DNA from: Scilla litardierei
Taxonomy: Eukaryota > Streptophyta > Magnoliopsida > Asparagales > Asparagaceae
Assembly: GCA_030789695.1 (NCBI GenBank)
Contig: CM061138.1
Span: 181,699,051 to 181,763,050 of the forward strand
Length of the DNA stretch: 64,000 bases
Direction of reading: 5' to 3'
Shown: positions 34,819-44,624 of the stretch, piece by piece
Position numbering within the stretch: the stretch's first letter is position 1
Layout: the number at the start of each line of letters is the position of its first letter
Translations under genes and position numbers: made by a program
The notes under the pieces: generated by a model
What the model saw: only the letters and a program-made list of their open reading frames with translations
What the model was told of the DNA's origin: nothing
Databases searched by the model: none

Positions 34819-35272
34819 CCCCTCCAAACATTTTCTTCTTCTTCTTCAACTCTAAACCTAATTTCTCCCCCATTGAGCCCCCTACTACCTCAAACCATTA
34901 TTCCTTCATCCCAAGCCCAAAATCCATCATCCAAACCCTCACTTAACACATTCTACCTCTCATCTTCCTCAAATTTTCATCAAACCCCCAAAATCCCCCA
35001 AAAACCCCATTTCTCCAAACTTCTCCATCCATTTCCAGATCTGAACCCTAGGTTCCCCGGAGCGTTTCTTCTGTTGCCGTGCTTGCTCGGCATCATTCTT
35101 CTACTTCCGATACGGTAATAATCGATCTCTTAATGTTTTCATGACCTGTTGTGTTTTTGTGAAACCCTAATGAAATGAATGTTGTTTTGATGATTGTTTC
35201 TCCATAACAGCGACTTCCCCGTAGATTAGCGTCCGTGAGACGAACCCTCGTTGATCGTCATCCTCGGTGCTA

Positions 35273-35687
35273 GGCAAGTGAAACTTGCCACTTAGGGTTT
35301 GGGCCATGTCTTAGGCCATTTGCTTATTGTAGGCGTAAAAGAGACTAGGCGACGAAATGATACTCGCCTAGGCGCAATTTCGGGAACTAGCTTGACAATG
35401 AAGCTAGGACCGCCATGTATCATGTTGCATAACTATCATGTCATGTTTAATTTTGATTAACGGTGCGCGAATTAATTGTCATCCATGCTATCCATGCTGT
35501 ATGTCGCATTCGTAGCACACGCTACAATACTTGTGTTTCCTGGCCCGTGTTCCAGAAACGGGCTACGTGAGTTGGTTGATAGCCAATGCCCGATCCACTT
35601 GCTTACCGGCTAGGCACCTGCGTTGCAGGCATAACCCTACGCCATACTTGTTAAATACACTTCCTGGCTCGTGTTCCAGAAGCGAGC
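35273..35687 (+). ncRNA. Conserved hairpin chain in the LTR leader (candidate structured RNA)
   Basis: Six stem-loops in order. HP0 GGCAAGT/ACTTGCC (35273-35289). HP1 CTAGGCGA/TCGCCTAG around loop GAAATGATA (35345-35371). HP2 CTAGC/GCTAG around TTGACAATGAA (35387-35407). HP3 GTAGC/GCTAC (35512-35525). HP4 GCCCGT/ACGGGC around TTCCAGA (35543-35563). HP5 GCTCG/CGAGC around TGTTCCAGAAG (35667-35687). HP0-HP3 recur in order in three other LTR families here, with altered but still paired stems and unchanged loops. The chain starts about 460 nt downstream of the TATA box, so it is transcribed. Its role is unknown; packaging, dimerisation or translation control are guesses. Confidence 0.6.
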
Positions 35688-36515
35688 ATTTCGTGTTCGG
35701 GGTAATTCCCTGGCTCAATACACGTGGAGGGGTAGAGATAAACGGTCACTTGAGCTTAGGAGTTGGCCCGATCAGCCACTCTAGCCAACAGGCGGAATCT
35801 CTGTGCACAACTTGTTTTATTGACTTGTTCACTTGACGTGAACCACTTGACTTGTACTTGTCCGTGTTCTACTTTTTATCCATGACATACTTGCTACTTG
35901 TACTTCCCTTTACTTGTCACTTCCATACTATACTTGCCATGACATGCATCATACTATAACTGCTAGGTTGCTAGTTTACCTTACCTTCAGTTTCCTTGCC
36001 CAAGTCTTTTAGACTTGCTGACATGTGCCCCTTTAGTCTTTTGGGTGACACATGTTAGATCCCGAGCCTGAGTCTGTTGTTGAGGATGAGGTGTTTGCGG
36101 ACGTCGTGCCCGAGTCTGTGTTTGGCGAGGAGTACGTGGACACTGGGGACCAGTCCTAGTGTCTTCGTTGAGCTTTACCTTTTTGTTTAGACTGCTGTTT
36201 TGTTGTCGGTGCGTCTCACCTATACTTGGTTACGTTGTTCCTTTTATTGGCCTTGTTCTGGGCCTTTAGACTCTTTTTTTTAGCCTGGTGGCTTTTCTGG
36301 ATGTCGAACTTAATTTTCTTGTTGGACCTTTTATGAGATTTGAGATTTTATTTCTGTCTCTCCATGTGTTATCATTATTGTTCCGTTTGTGGTTACAGGG
36401 ACCTTCTTATGTTTTATTGACGCTTATCGGGTTTGGGGCATCACAGCTCCACTCTCGTGCGAACCTTCTCACGTCTCGTCTCCATTTTAGGGAAGCGGGG
36501 CGTGACAGGTTTTGT

Positions 36516-36534
36516 TGGTGGCCCATGCAGGTCC
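36516..36534 (+). other. Primer-binding site matching tRNA-Ile
   Basis: TGGTGGCCCATGCAGGTCC, 8 nt after the LTR end. It is complementary to the 3' end of plant tRNA-Ile(AAU) as I recall it (...CCTGCATGGGCCA plus CCA). Confidence 0.65.
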
Positions 36535-36650
36535 CTTCTGTAACTGTGATTATCGAAATAGCGATAATAATATTAGAATGTCCAATAAACTAAGTTCGAC
36601 GTCCGAGTCATAAGCTATGAGTCTAATTGTTTCGTTTTCTGTGACATTAG

Positions 36651-37782
36651 ATGGCAGGAAGGCGAATCACCCGTGGTGGTGGTAGTGGTGCGCCCCCTCA
36701 TGACGAGGAGCCTGAGCGGGAACCCACCAATGGGGAGATGATGCGGATGATGCTTCAGATGATGCAGGTGCAGCAAGGCGTGCTCCTGCAAGTCCAGAAT
36801 GCTCCGGCTGGTCGAGCTCCTCGGGCGGTTCCGGAGGCGCCTCGCTCCGAGCCGGGAGCGAAGCAATTTTGGGAGCTGGGTCCTGCATATTTTGATGGGT
36901 CTGAGGGTCCTCTGGCTACTGATGAGTGGATTCGGAACATTGAGGATAACTTGAAGATGGCCAAGATCACCCCGGCTGGATGGGTTGATTTGGCAAAGCG
37001 GCAACTCAAGGATAACGCTCGGAACTGGTGGGATGCAGAAGAGAAGATGTTGGTGGAACCGATAGCTTGGGCTACCTTTAAGTCCAGGTTTGATGAGGAG
37101 TTCTTTCCGAAGGCTGCTAAGAAGGAGATGCTACAGTGGTTCATTGATCTGAAGCAAGGGAGCTTGACGGTGGACCAGTACTACCAAGAGTTCACTAGGT
37201 TGAGTCGGTTCGCACCGAAGATGGTGCAGGATGCTGATGAGAGGGCTCAGAGGTTCCTGCAGAGACTTGCTTTGGAGCTCCAGAGTTTTGTGTCTTCCTC
37301 TAATCTGGACTCTTATCAGAAGGTTCTGGTCGCTGCAAGGAGGCAGGAGCTGAACCTGAGTCAGAGGAGGGGACATGTTTCTGGTGCTGGGAAGAGGCCT
37401 ATGGAGCAGGCCAGGGCGGTGGTTAGGCCTGGTTTCAAGCCTAATCAGCCAGCTCAGTTCAAGAGGCCAGGAGGGCCTATTCTGAAGACTTGCCATTTCT
37501 GCGGTAGGACCGGGCACGCCAAGGATCAGTGTAGGAGATTCCTGGGCCAGTGTGTCGTCTGTGGGGATCCTACCCATGCCATGAAGGATTGTCCGAGGTC
37601 GAAGCAGCCTTGGCGGGGACCTATTGCTGCTCAGCCATTGCAGCAGAGAGCCCCTGTGCCCGCTGGACGTGGAGCACCCCTTGTTCCACAGAGACAGGCC
37701 TTTCGGCAGGCTGTTCCACCGAGAGGGCAGGCCTTTCTGATGACTGAGGAGGAGAGCATGGCCGTGGACGAGGTTATTACAT
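36651..37782 (+). CDS. Gypsy gag (exon 1 of gag-pol)
   Basis: Starts at the first ATG after the primer site and encodes 377 residues plus one base before a predicted 5' splice site. It contains the retrotransposon gag domain (WWDAEE and FDEEFFPKAAKKEM segments, residues about 120-165) and two CCHC zinc knuckles, CHFCGRTGHAKDQC and CVVCGDPTHAMKDC, near residues 282-315. The second has the spacing C-x2-C-x4-H-x4-C. Gag assembles the particle and binds RNA. Without splicing, the frame ends at 37883 after about 33 unrelated, hydrophobic codons and does not enter the protease. The frame is intact. Confidence 0.9.
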
Positions 37783-37895
37783 GTAACGCTCATTCTAGCT
37801 ATTTTTCTTCCTTAGTTAGTTTGATTGTTGATTATGTTGGTTGCTTGCTCATGTTTGTTGCTAGAATAGGATTTGATTGTTAGACTGTTTGCTAG
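37783..37895 (+). other. Predicted intron between gag and protease
   Basis: GTAACG at the left and TTTGCTAG at the right, 113 bp, T-rich. Removal joins T to GT to make a Cys codon and fuses gag in frame to the protease region. The downstream ORF has no ATG at its start, as expected if it is an exon. Confidence 0.65.
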
Positions 37896-39575
37896 GTGTG
37901 GTTTTGGTTTGCACATTTCCTGCACGAGTCCTCTTTGACTCAGGTGCGTCGATGTGCATTTTGGCCCGGAGCTTCGTGGAGAAGCATTCCTTGTCGACGT
38001 CCTCTCTTCCTAAAAGTTGGAATATCGTCACAGGGAACGGTGTGGTCTCGGTGCATCGTGGGTGCAATTCTTGCCCGTTGGTGGTTTGTGGACGTGAGCT
38101 TTGTGCTGATTTCATTGTCCACGACATCATTAACTACGATGCAGTCCTTGGGATGGATTGGCTTGCGAGCTTCTATGCTACGATTGACTGTCGGAGGAAG
38201 AAGGTGGTGTTCGAGATTCCCGGACATCCAGTATTTGAGTTTAGTCGAGGTAGCAGTTCGCTGGGTCCGGTCAGATTTCGGACCAGACCGGTGGAGGTTG
38301 TGGCTATGCGGATGGAGTTGGAGAGGCCAACTATGGTGCGAGATTTTGATGACGTCTTCCCCGAGGAGACGTCTGGATTGCCGCCTGATCGAGCTTTGGA
38401 GTTTTCTATTGATCTTATTCCAGGTGCGCAGCCCATTTCGAAGGCACCATATCGTATGGCGCCAGCAGAGTTGGAGGAATTGCGTAGGCAGTTGGATGAG
38501 CTTATGCAGAAGGGTTACATCAACCCTAGTGTGTCTCCGTGGGGAGCACCGGTGTTGTTGGTGAAGAAGAAGGATGGTTTGCGTCGCATGTGCGTGGAAT
38601 ATCGGGAGTTGAATGCGGTGACCATCAAGAATAAATACCCGTTGCCTCGCATCGATGATATCTCTGATCAGCTGGGAGGATCGAGGGTGTTTTCTAAGTT
38701 GGATTTGAGGAGTGGTTACCATCAGTTGAAGGTGAAGAAGGATGATGTGCCGAAGACAGCTTTCAGGACGAAGTATGGACACTATGAGTTTGTGGTTATG
38801 CCTTTCGGCGTAACTAACGCACCCGCAGTTTTCATGAATCTGATGAACTTGATTTTCTATGACTTTTTGGATAAGTTTGTCGTTATCTTTATTGACGACA
38901 TTCTGATCTATTCGAAGTCAGAGGAAGAGCATGCCTCGCACTTGAGGACGGTGTTGGAGATTCTGAGGAAGCATCGGTTGTATGCTAAGTTTTCGAAGTG
39001 CGAGTTTTGGTTGGACAGAGTTGCTTTTCTCGGGCATGTGGTGACTGGAGATGGTATTTCAGTGGATCCCGAGAAGATTAGGGCCATCAGGGAGTGGCCT
39101 GTTCCGTCGTCTGCGTCTGAGATTCGGAGTTTCCTTGGTTTGGCGGGATATTATCGGCGTTTCATTAAGGATTTTTCACGTATTGCGGAGCCTATGACCA
39201 GGTTGACGCGGAAGGATGTTGCTTTTGTTTGGTCGGGCGATTGTGAGGATGCCTTTGGTGTTCTGAGGGAGAGACTGACGACTGCCCCTGTTCTTGCTGT
39301 GCCTAATCGCAGTGGAGGATTCGAGATCTTTTGCGATGCTTCTGGCAAGGGTCTTGGTTGTGTTTTGCATCAGCATGGACATGTTGTAGCTTACGCTTCT
39401 CGTTAGCTCAAGGTTCATGAGAAGAATTACCCGACGCATGATTTGGAGTTAGCTGCTGTTGTGTTTGCGCTCAAGATTTGGAGGCACTTCTTGCTGAGTG
39501 AGAAAGTGAAAATCTTCACCGATCACAAAAGCTTGAAGTATATTTTCACCCAGAAGGAGCTCAACATGCGACAGT
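37896..39575 (+). pseudogene. Gypsy protease, reverse transcriptase and RNase H (first part of pol)
   Basis: The aspartic protease has VLFDSGAS at about residues 9-16. RT carries [19 protein letters not shown], the LDLRSGYHQ motif and the catalytic FIDDILIYS. RNase H starts with [13 protein letters not shown]. The frame hits TAG at 39404-39406, where relatives have Gln (ASRQLK), then continues readable to 39575, where a solo LTR is inserted. The protein would mature Gag-Pol and make cDNA. With the stop and the insertion, this copy cannot make full Pol. Confidence 0.9.
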
Positions 39576-42500
39576 TGTAACGGCCGCTTTCCGACCGTTC
39601 GTATTTTTTCCTGCGTGCACGTGCTTTATCGTGCACGTATTTTATTTGGTTGTTTCTGAGCTCCGGCATATGCAATGTGATATGCCATTGCGATCGTTTC
39701 GGGGTGTTGGATTTTATTGTAATTTTTGGGAACGTCGTTGGACGGCTCGTTTTCTCGCAAAACGACTTTGAACGATAGGGGCGTTTTAGTCATTTGACTC
39801 AAAACGCCGTTTCCAATTTTACGTAAATTCTTGGTAGGCATTACGCATGATCGGACACCGTAGCCCCGTACTTCTTGTCTCCACGATCGTCCCGGTATTT
39901 TCGGAATATTTTTCTGATGCCCGTAGTGGAAGATATCCCCTAATCAATTTCAACTGTTGATTAGCCTCTAATCAAATCCAAAATTCTGTTGCTAATCAAA
40001 TCTCATGGGATTAGTACGTATCATGAGATTTGATTCTGCCACTACCCTCACCAATACTTCCCCACTTTGTACACCTCCTCACTCACCCTCTCTCCTAGTC
40101 ACCCCTAAACTATACCCCTCTTTAAAATACCTATAGCAATTCATCTCTTCTAAAACCCAACCATGGCTGAAATTTAAACCTCATGCAAACCCAACTTTGG
40201 CCGCCCACTACTCCTCCTCCGGCCACCCACGGCTGCCCCTAGCCCCCCTAGGTCGTCCACCAGGTCCCCCACCTCCTTCTCCTCCCTCTCCTCCTCCCAA
40301 AGAGCCTCAAAACTCCATGAAAACCACACAAAACACAGCCCGGGCCAGAACTGCGCCCCGTCGGAAAACACCGCCGGCCGGCCACCTCCGGCCACCCCCT
40401 CCGGCGAACACCACCCCCGATCAACTCCTCTCTGACCCCCCAAGCATCTCCACCTCCTCTTACCCTCTTCCCTCATCTCTATCTCCCTCAAAACGCTTTC
40501 AAACACACCCCAAACGATAGTTTTACAGATCTGTGCCACCGCCGGAAAAACTCACGCCCACTGGCCATCCGGCCACCTACAATGACCACCCTATCGCCCT
40601 TGGATTCCTATCAAAACCACCTACCAACTGCAATTTTCCTCACGCTCATAGCCTACCTGTAGCTCCCGGAATCCTCGTCGGAACACGTCGCATCCGCTGT
40701 TTTTCACAGATCTGGAAGCTGAACTTCGCCATCCGCGCATGGCCACCTCCGACCACCCCCTGCGACAACTCCACTGCCGTTGGCTTCGTCTTGAAGTCCT
40801 TTACCCACTGCAAATTTCAGTTTCCACTGTTCGTCTCTGAAATTTCACTGAGACGCGCGACAACGGACGTGGCGCGAATCTGTCCTCCCCGGCTTCTCAC
40901 GGCCGCCCACCGCCATGCGCTCGCGCCGTCGGTCATCCACCGGGCCGAGCATCTTCCTTTGGTCCCACTTCATCTACCAACAGCCCCCTTGGACTCTCGG
41001 AGTTCACGTGCGTTTCCGCACGCACGTACTTTTAGCCGACGTCGCCGTTATCGTGAAGAACCGTTGCGCTACTCGCAACGGGAAGGAGATCACTGATTAG
41101 CTCGTTATTTCATGTCACCACCCCGTTATCCAGAGGTACCTCGTTGTGCTACCCGCGACCGAGGAGTTCCAGACGACGCCGACGTTGCGTCGTTCAGACC
41201 CGACTTCCGCTTGTTGGACGACATTACGAGGTTAGTTTCCCCTAACTCATAGCACAACCCACACCATAGCAGAACTGAAAACCTAACTAAAATCGGCAAC
41301 TTAACTCATTAAATTTATTTTCTGCTCCCTTAAAACGATGTGGAACCGTAGATCGACGAATGGACTATTTGACTGTGCACATAGGATAGAATCGTCGAAT
41401 AGGGTTGAACATCAAAATGTGACTTCTGACGAATAGGATAGTCCCGATAACCTAGAAACGAACCCTAATATGACTTGATGAAATTGCGACCTGACATCGT
41501 CGCCGTGACACTGTTTCAGACGGACTACCGCGGACGCGACGACTGGACAAGACGCCCCGGACGGACGACACACTCGCCATCGCAGGCAAGTGTACCCACT
41601 TGCGCTTTTGACCGTGTCTTAGTCTTAAATTGTGGAACTGTTAGACTGTGAGTGCTGAGAACCGGACATGAAATGATAGCGTTTGGGACGCCCTTGATGG
41701 CTCAGACTTGACGACGAAGTCTGAGCCTGACAACAACAACTGTTGACATCATAGGACTATCTTGCGTGTGCGTGCGTGTGGACACCCTGGAATAACAACT
41801 CCCTACACTTGTCATGTCGTGTCCTGTTACACAAAAAGCCTTCGGGCGTTTCGGATGCTTTTCCCCGCGGAAGTGATCCCTGTTACACAAAAAGCCTTCG
41901 GGCGTTTCGGATGCTTTCCCCCGCGGAAGTGATCCCTGTTACACAAAAAGCCTTCGGGCGTTTCGGATGCTTTCCCCCGCGGAAGTGATCCCTGTTACAC
42001 AAAAAGCCTTCGGGCGTTTCGGATGTTTCCCTAGCGGAAATGATCCCTGTAAATCTTGTCCCGAGTTCCTGGGGTTGGGGTTGGGTTGAGCGTGTGCACG
42101 GTAAGAGGGTCTGATCCCCCTCGAACCGTAAGGCGTGAACCCTTTCGTGTCTCACTTGTCTTGTCTTGTCTTGTCCCGTCCCGTCCCGACTTGTCTTGAC
42201 ACCTGTAGGTTAGTCCCGTAGTTGGTAGCGCACGCTACGACTACTACCTGTCCCGTTTTACTTTCCTGCTGTGTTACTTCCTGTTGTGTTACTCTGTTAT
42301 AATCACAGCATGCTAATCAACCAGTAAACTGTTGTGAAATAGAACCTCAGCATGCTAATCAACCAGTAAATCGTTGTTTAAAGTTCGGTGCACTTGCAGT
42401 AAAGTCTAACCCTTCTTGTAGACTTTACCTGACGTACAGTTCCTTTCTCTTGGGTGCTGTACGTCAGGTGTTCAGCCAGAGTTCGTGGACGAGGCAGACT

Positions 42501-42859
42501 CACTGGAGTACGAGGAGCCGAGGACATCGACCCAGAGTACGTGCTTGACAAGGACCAGACCTTGAGGTCTTTTAGTCGTCACTTTCAGAGGTTACTACTT
42601 TCAGTTTACTTTTAGATAGTTTGTTGCCACGCTTAGGCTTCTTTTTAGACTTTGTACTTGTTGGATATTATATCTCTAATTTAATGAATGCATCTTCCTT
42701 TCCGTACTTTCTGTTGTTACGAACTTTATTAATGCAAGAACCTAAAACTTTTAAAATGATACCCCTACAGACGCTTATTGGGTCCGAGCTCTTTAGCTCC
42801 GGCCTAAGCGGGCCTTAGTCACGCTTCGCCTCCGTCGTTTTGGGAAGTGGGGCGTGACA
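39576..42859 (+). repeat. Nested solo LTR of another gypsy family (3,284 bp)
   Basis: It runs TGTAACGGCC to GGGGCGTGACA, flanked by the 5-bp duplication ACAGT (39571-39575 and 42860-42864). No internal region is present, so it is a solo LTR left by LTR-LTR recombination. It carries the conserved hairpins at 41586-41603, 41662-41686, 41699-41727 and 42225-42238. The C-rich middle (40190-41100) has frames of 107 and 187 codons that I regard as non-coding leader sequence. Confidence 0.95.
41823..42050. repeat. 56-bp tandem repeat, four copies, in the solo LTR
   Basis: Units begin CCTGTTACACAAAAAGCCTT and contain CGGGCGTTTCGGATG. They lie between conserved hairpins HP2 and HP3. Confidence 0.95.
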
Positions 42860-43604
42860 ACAGTGTCGGTGGTTGGAGCTCATGGCGGATTATGAGATTG
42901 ATCTGCAGTATCACCCTGGTAAGGTGAATGTGGTTCCTGATGCGCTGAGTAGGCTTCCAGCGGTGATGATTTTGACTTCGCAGTGGAGATTGCAGCAGGA
43001 TTTTTACGAGTCTGGTGTTGAGATTGTTCTTCCTGGGGAGGCTTCTTCGTTGATGAGTATGCAGATTCAGTCGACGATTGTGGATCGGATCAAGGCTGGC
43101 CAGGCCGAGGATCCGAAGCTGGTGAAGATTCGGGAACAGGTAGAAGCCGGTCTGCAGACTGACTTTTTGATTCATGGGGATGGCTCGCTGAGGTTTAGAG
43201 CCAGGTTGTGTGTGCCAGCTGGGGATGTTAGAGAGGAGTTGATGGTGGAGGCACACAGTTCGCCGTATTCTGTGCATCCTGGAGGGACCAAGATGTACAA
43301 GGATCTTCGTCTGAACTATTGGTGGCATGGTATGAAGAGGAGTATGGCTCGGAGTGTAGCCAAGTGTTTGATTTGCCAACAAGTAAAGGCGGAGCATCAG
43401 CGTACGGCAGGATTACTACAACCGCTTCCGATTCCGGAGTGGAAGTGGCAACACATCACTATGGATTTCGTGACTGGACTACCTCGAAGTCCGAAGCAGA
43501 ATGACGCGATTTGGGTGATCGTAGATAGATTGACCAAATCCACGCACTTTATTCCGTTCCGAGTGGGACAGTCCATTGAGGCGCTAGCAAGGAGATATAT
43601 GGAG
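42860..43604 (+). CDS. Gypsy pol: end of RNase H and integrase N-terminal half
   Basis: Resumes after the solo LTR with WLELMADYEIDLQYHPGK, the junction of RNase H and integrase. Then come the integrase zinc-binding H-H-C-C region (CLIC at its end) and the first catalytic Asp in TMDFVTGLPRS. It ends at a predicted 5' splice site after ARRYME. Without splicing, 19 further codons lead to a stop. Integrase inserts the cDNA into the chromosome. Confidence 0.88.
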
Positions 43605-43675
43605 GTAAATTCTTTTACTCTCCGTTTTTATTTACTTTTCCTAGTTTGGATAGTGATGTAACGTGAATCATGCAG
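43605..43675 (+). other. Predicted intron inside integrase
   Basis: GTAAAT to ATGCAG, 71 bp, T-rich. Removal joins MEG|AGG-type sequence as ARRYME plus EVVRLHGVP, exactly matching the continuous motif of related chromovirus integrases. Confidence 0.7.
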
Positions 43676-44578
43676 GAGGTCGTACGACTTCACGGAGTCC
43701 CCGTGAGTATCGTGTCGGACAGAGACACGAGGTTCACATCTCAGTTCTGGCAGAGTTTGCAGAAGAGTTTGGGTATGCATCTGAGTTTCAGCACGGCATA
43801 CCATCCGCAGACGGATGGCCAGTCCAAGAGGACGATTCAGATCTTGGAGGACATGCTGAGGGCGTGCATGTTGGATTTCAAGGGTTCGTGGGAGGACCAT
43901 CTACATCTGGTGGAGTTTTCTTACAACAACAGCTTCCAGGCGAGTATTGGCATGGCGCCTTTCGCCGCTCTTTATGGGAGGAAATGTCGATCGCCATTGA
44001 GTTGGGATGACGTTGGTGATCGTGAGCTGTTGGGACCTGAGATGATTGTGGAGGCCGTGGATATTGTCAGGAATATCCGGGAGAGGTTGAGGATTGCTCA
44101 GGACCGTTTTAAGCATTGGGCAGATGCTAAACGCCGTCCTTTGGAGTTTCAGCCTGGGGATCATGTGTTTCTGAGGATTTCCCTGAATCGTGGAGTGATT
44201 CGTTTTGGGAAGCGAGGAAAGTTGAGCCTGCGATACATTGGACCGTTTGATATTTTGGAGAGGGTTGGCGAGGTAGCTTACCGCTTAGCCTTGCCGCCAT
44301 CTTTGGAAGGAGTTCACGATGTTTTCCATGTGTCGCAGCTTCGTCGATACATCAGCGATCCATCTCATGCTGTGGATTTCTCGGAGATTACCGTTCGCCC
44401 TGATATGATGTATGACCAGCATCCAGTGCAGATTTTGGACAGGCGTCAGAAGTCACTTCGGAACAAGGTCGTCGATCTTGTTAGAGTGATGTGGCAGCAC
44501 GGTTCGCCGGGAGAGTCTACTTGGGAGAGAGAAGATGAGATGCGAGAGCGCTACCCACTTTTGTTTCCGGACACGTGA
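43676..44578 (+). pseudogene. Gypsy integrase C-terminal half with chromodomain-like tail
   Basis: Continues the integrase core: [15 protein letters not shown] supplies the second catalytic Asp. The third catalytic position in [13 protein letters not shown] is Lys (codon 43826-43828) instead of the Glu of active relatives, so strand transfer should be abolished. Downstream are the GPY/F-like segment ([15 protein letters not shown]), FHVSQLRRY and a C-terminal chromodomain-like sequence ([18 protein letters not shown]) that in chromoviruses targets integration to heterochromatin. The frame is otherwise open to its natural stop. Confidence 0.88.
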
Positions 44579-44611
44579 GTGTTGGGAAATTCCGAGGACG
44601 GAATTTTTCTT

Positions 44612-44624
44612 AAGTTGGGGAGGA
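44612..44624 (+). other. Polypurine tract of the gypsy element
   Basis: AAGTTGGGGAGGA directly before the 3' LTR's TGTAACGACT. It primes plus-strand cDNA synthesis. Confidence 0.9.

Larger units (their letters stand above)
33966..36507 (+). repeat. 5' LTR of the gypsy element (2,542 bp)
   Basis: Starts TGTAACGACTGG and ends GGGGCGTGACA. In order it contains the palindromic array (34234-34766), a TATA box (34811-34818), a C/T-rich leader with an 81-codon upstream ORF at 34873-35118, a possible intron (35115-35210), and a chain of conserved hairpins (35273-35687). Confidence 0.95.

Noticed and set aside
37940..38782. 280-codon minus-strand ORF opposite protease and RT
   Set aside because: Shadow of the gypsy pol frame, which carries the catalytic motifs.
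40197..41096. ORFs of 107 and 187 codons in the solo LTR
   Set aside because: They lie in a C-rich leader-like part of an LTR, are Pro/Ser-rich and have no recognised domain. The opposite strand is equally open.
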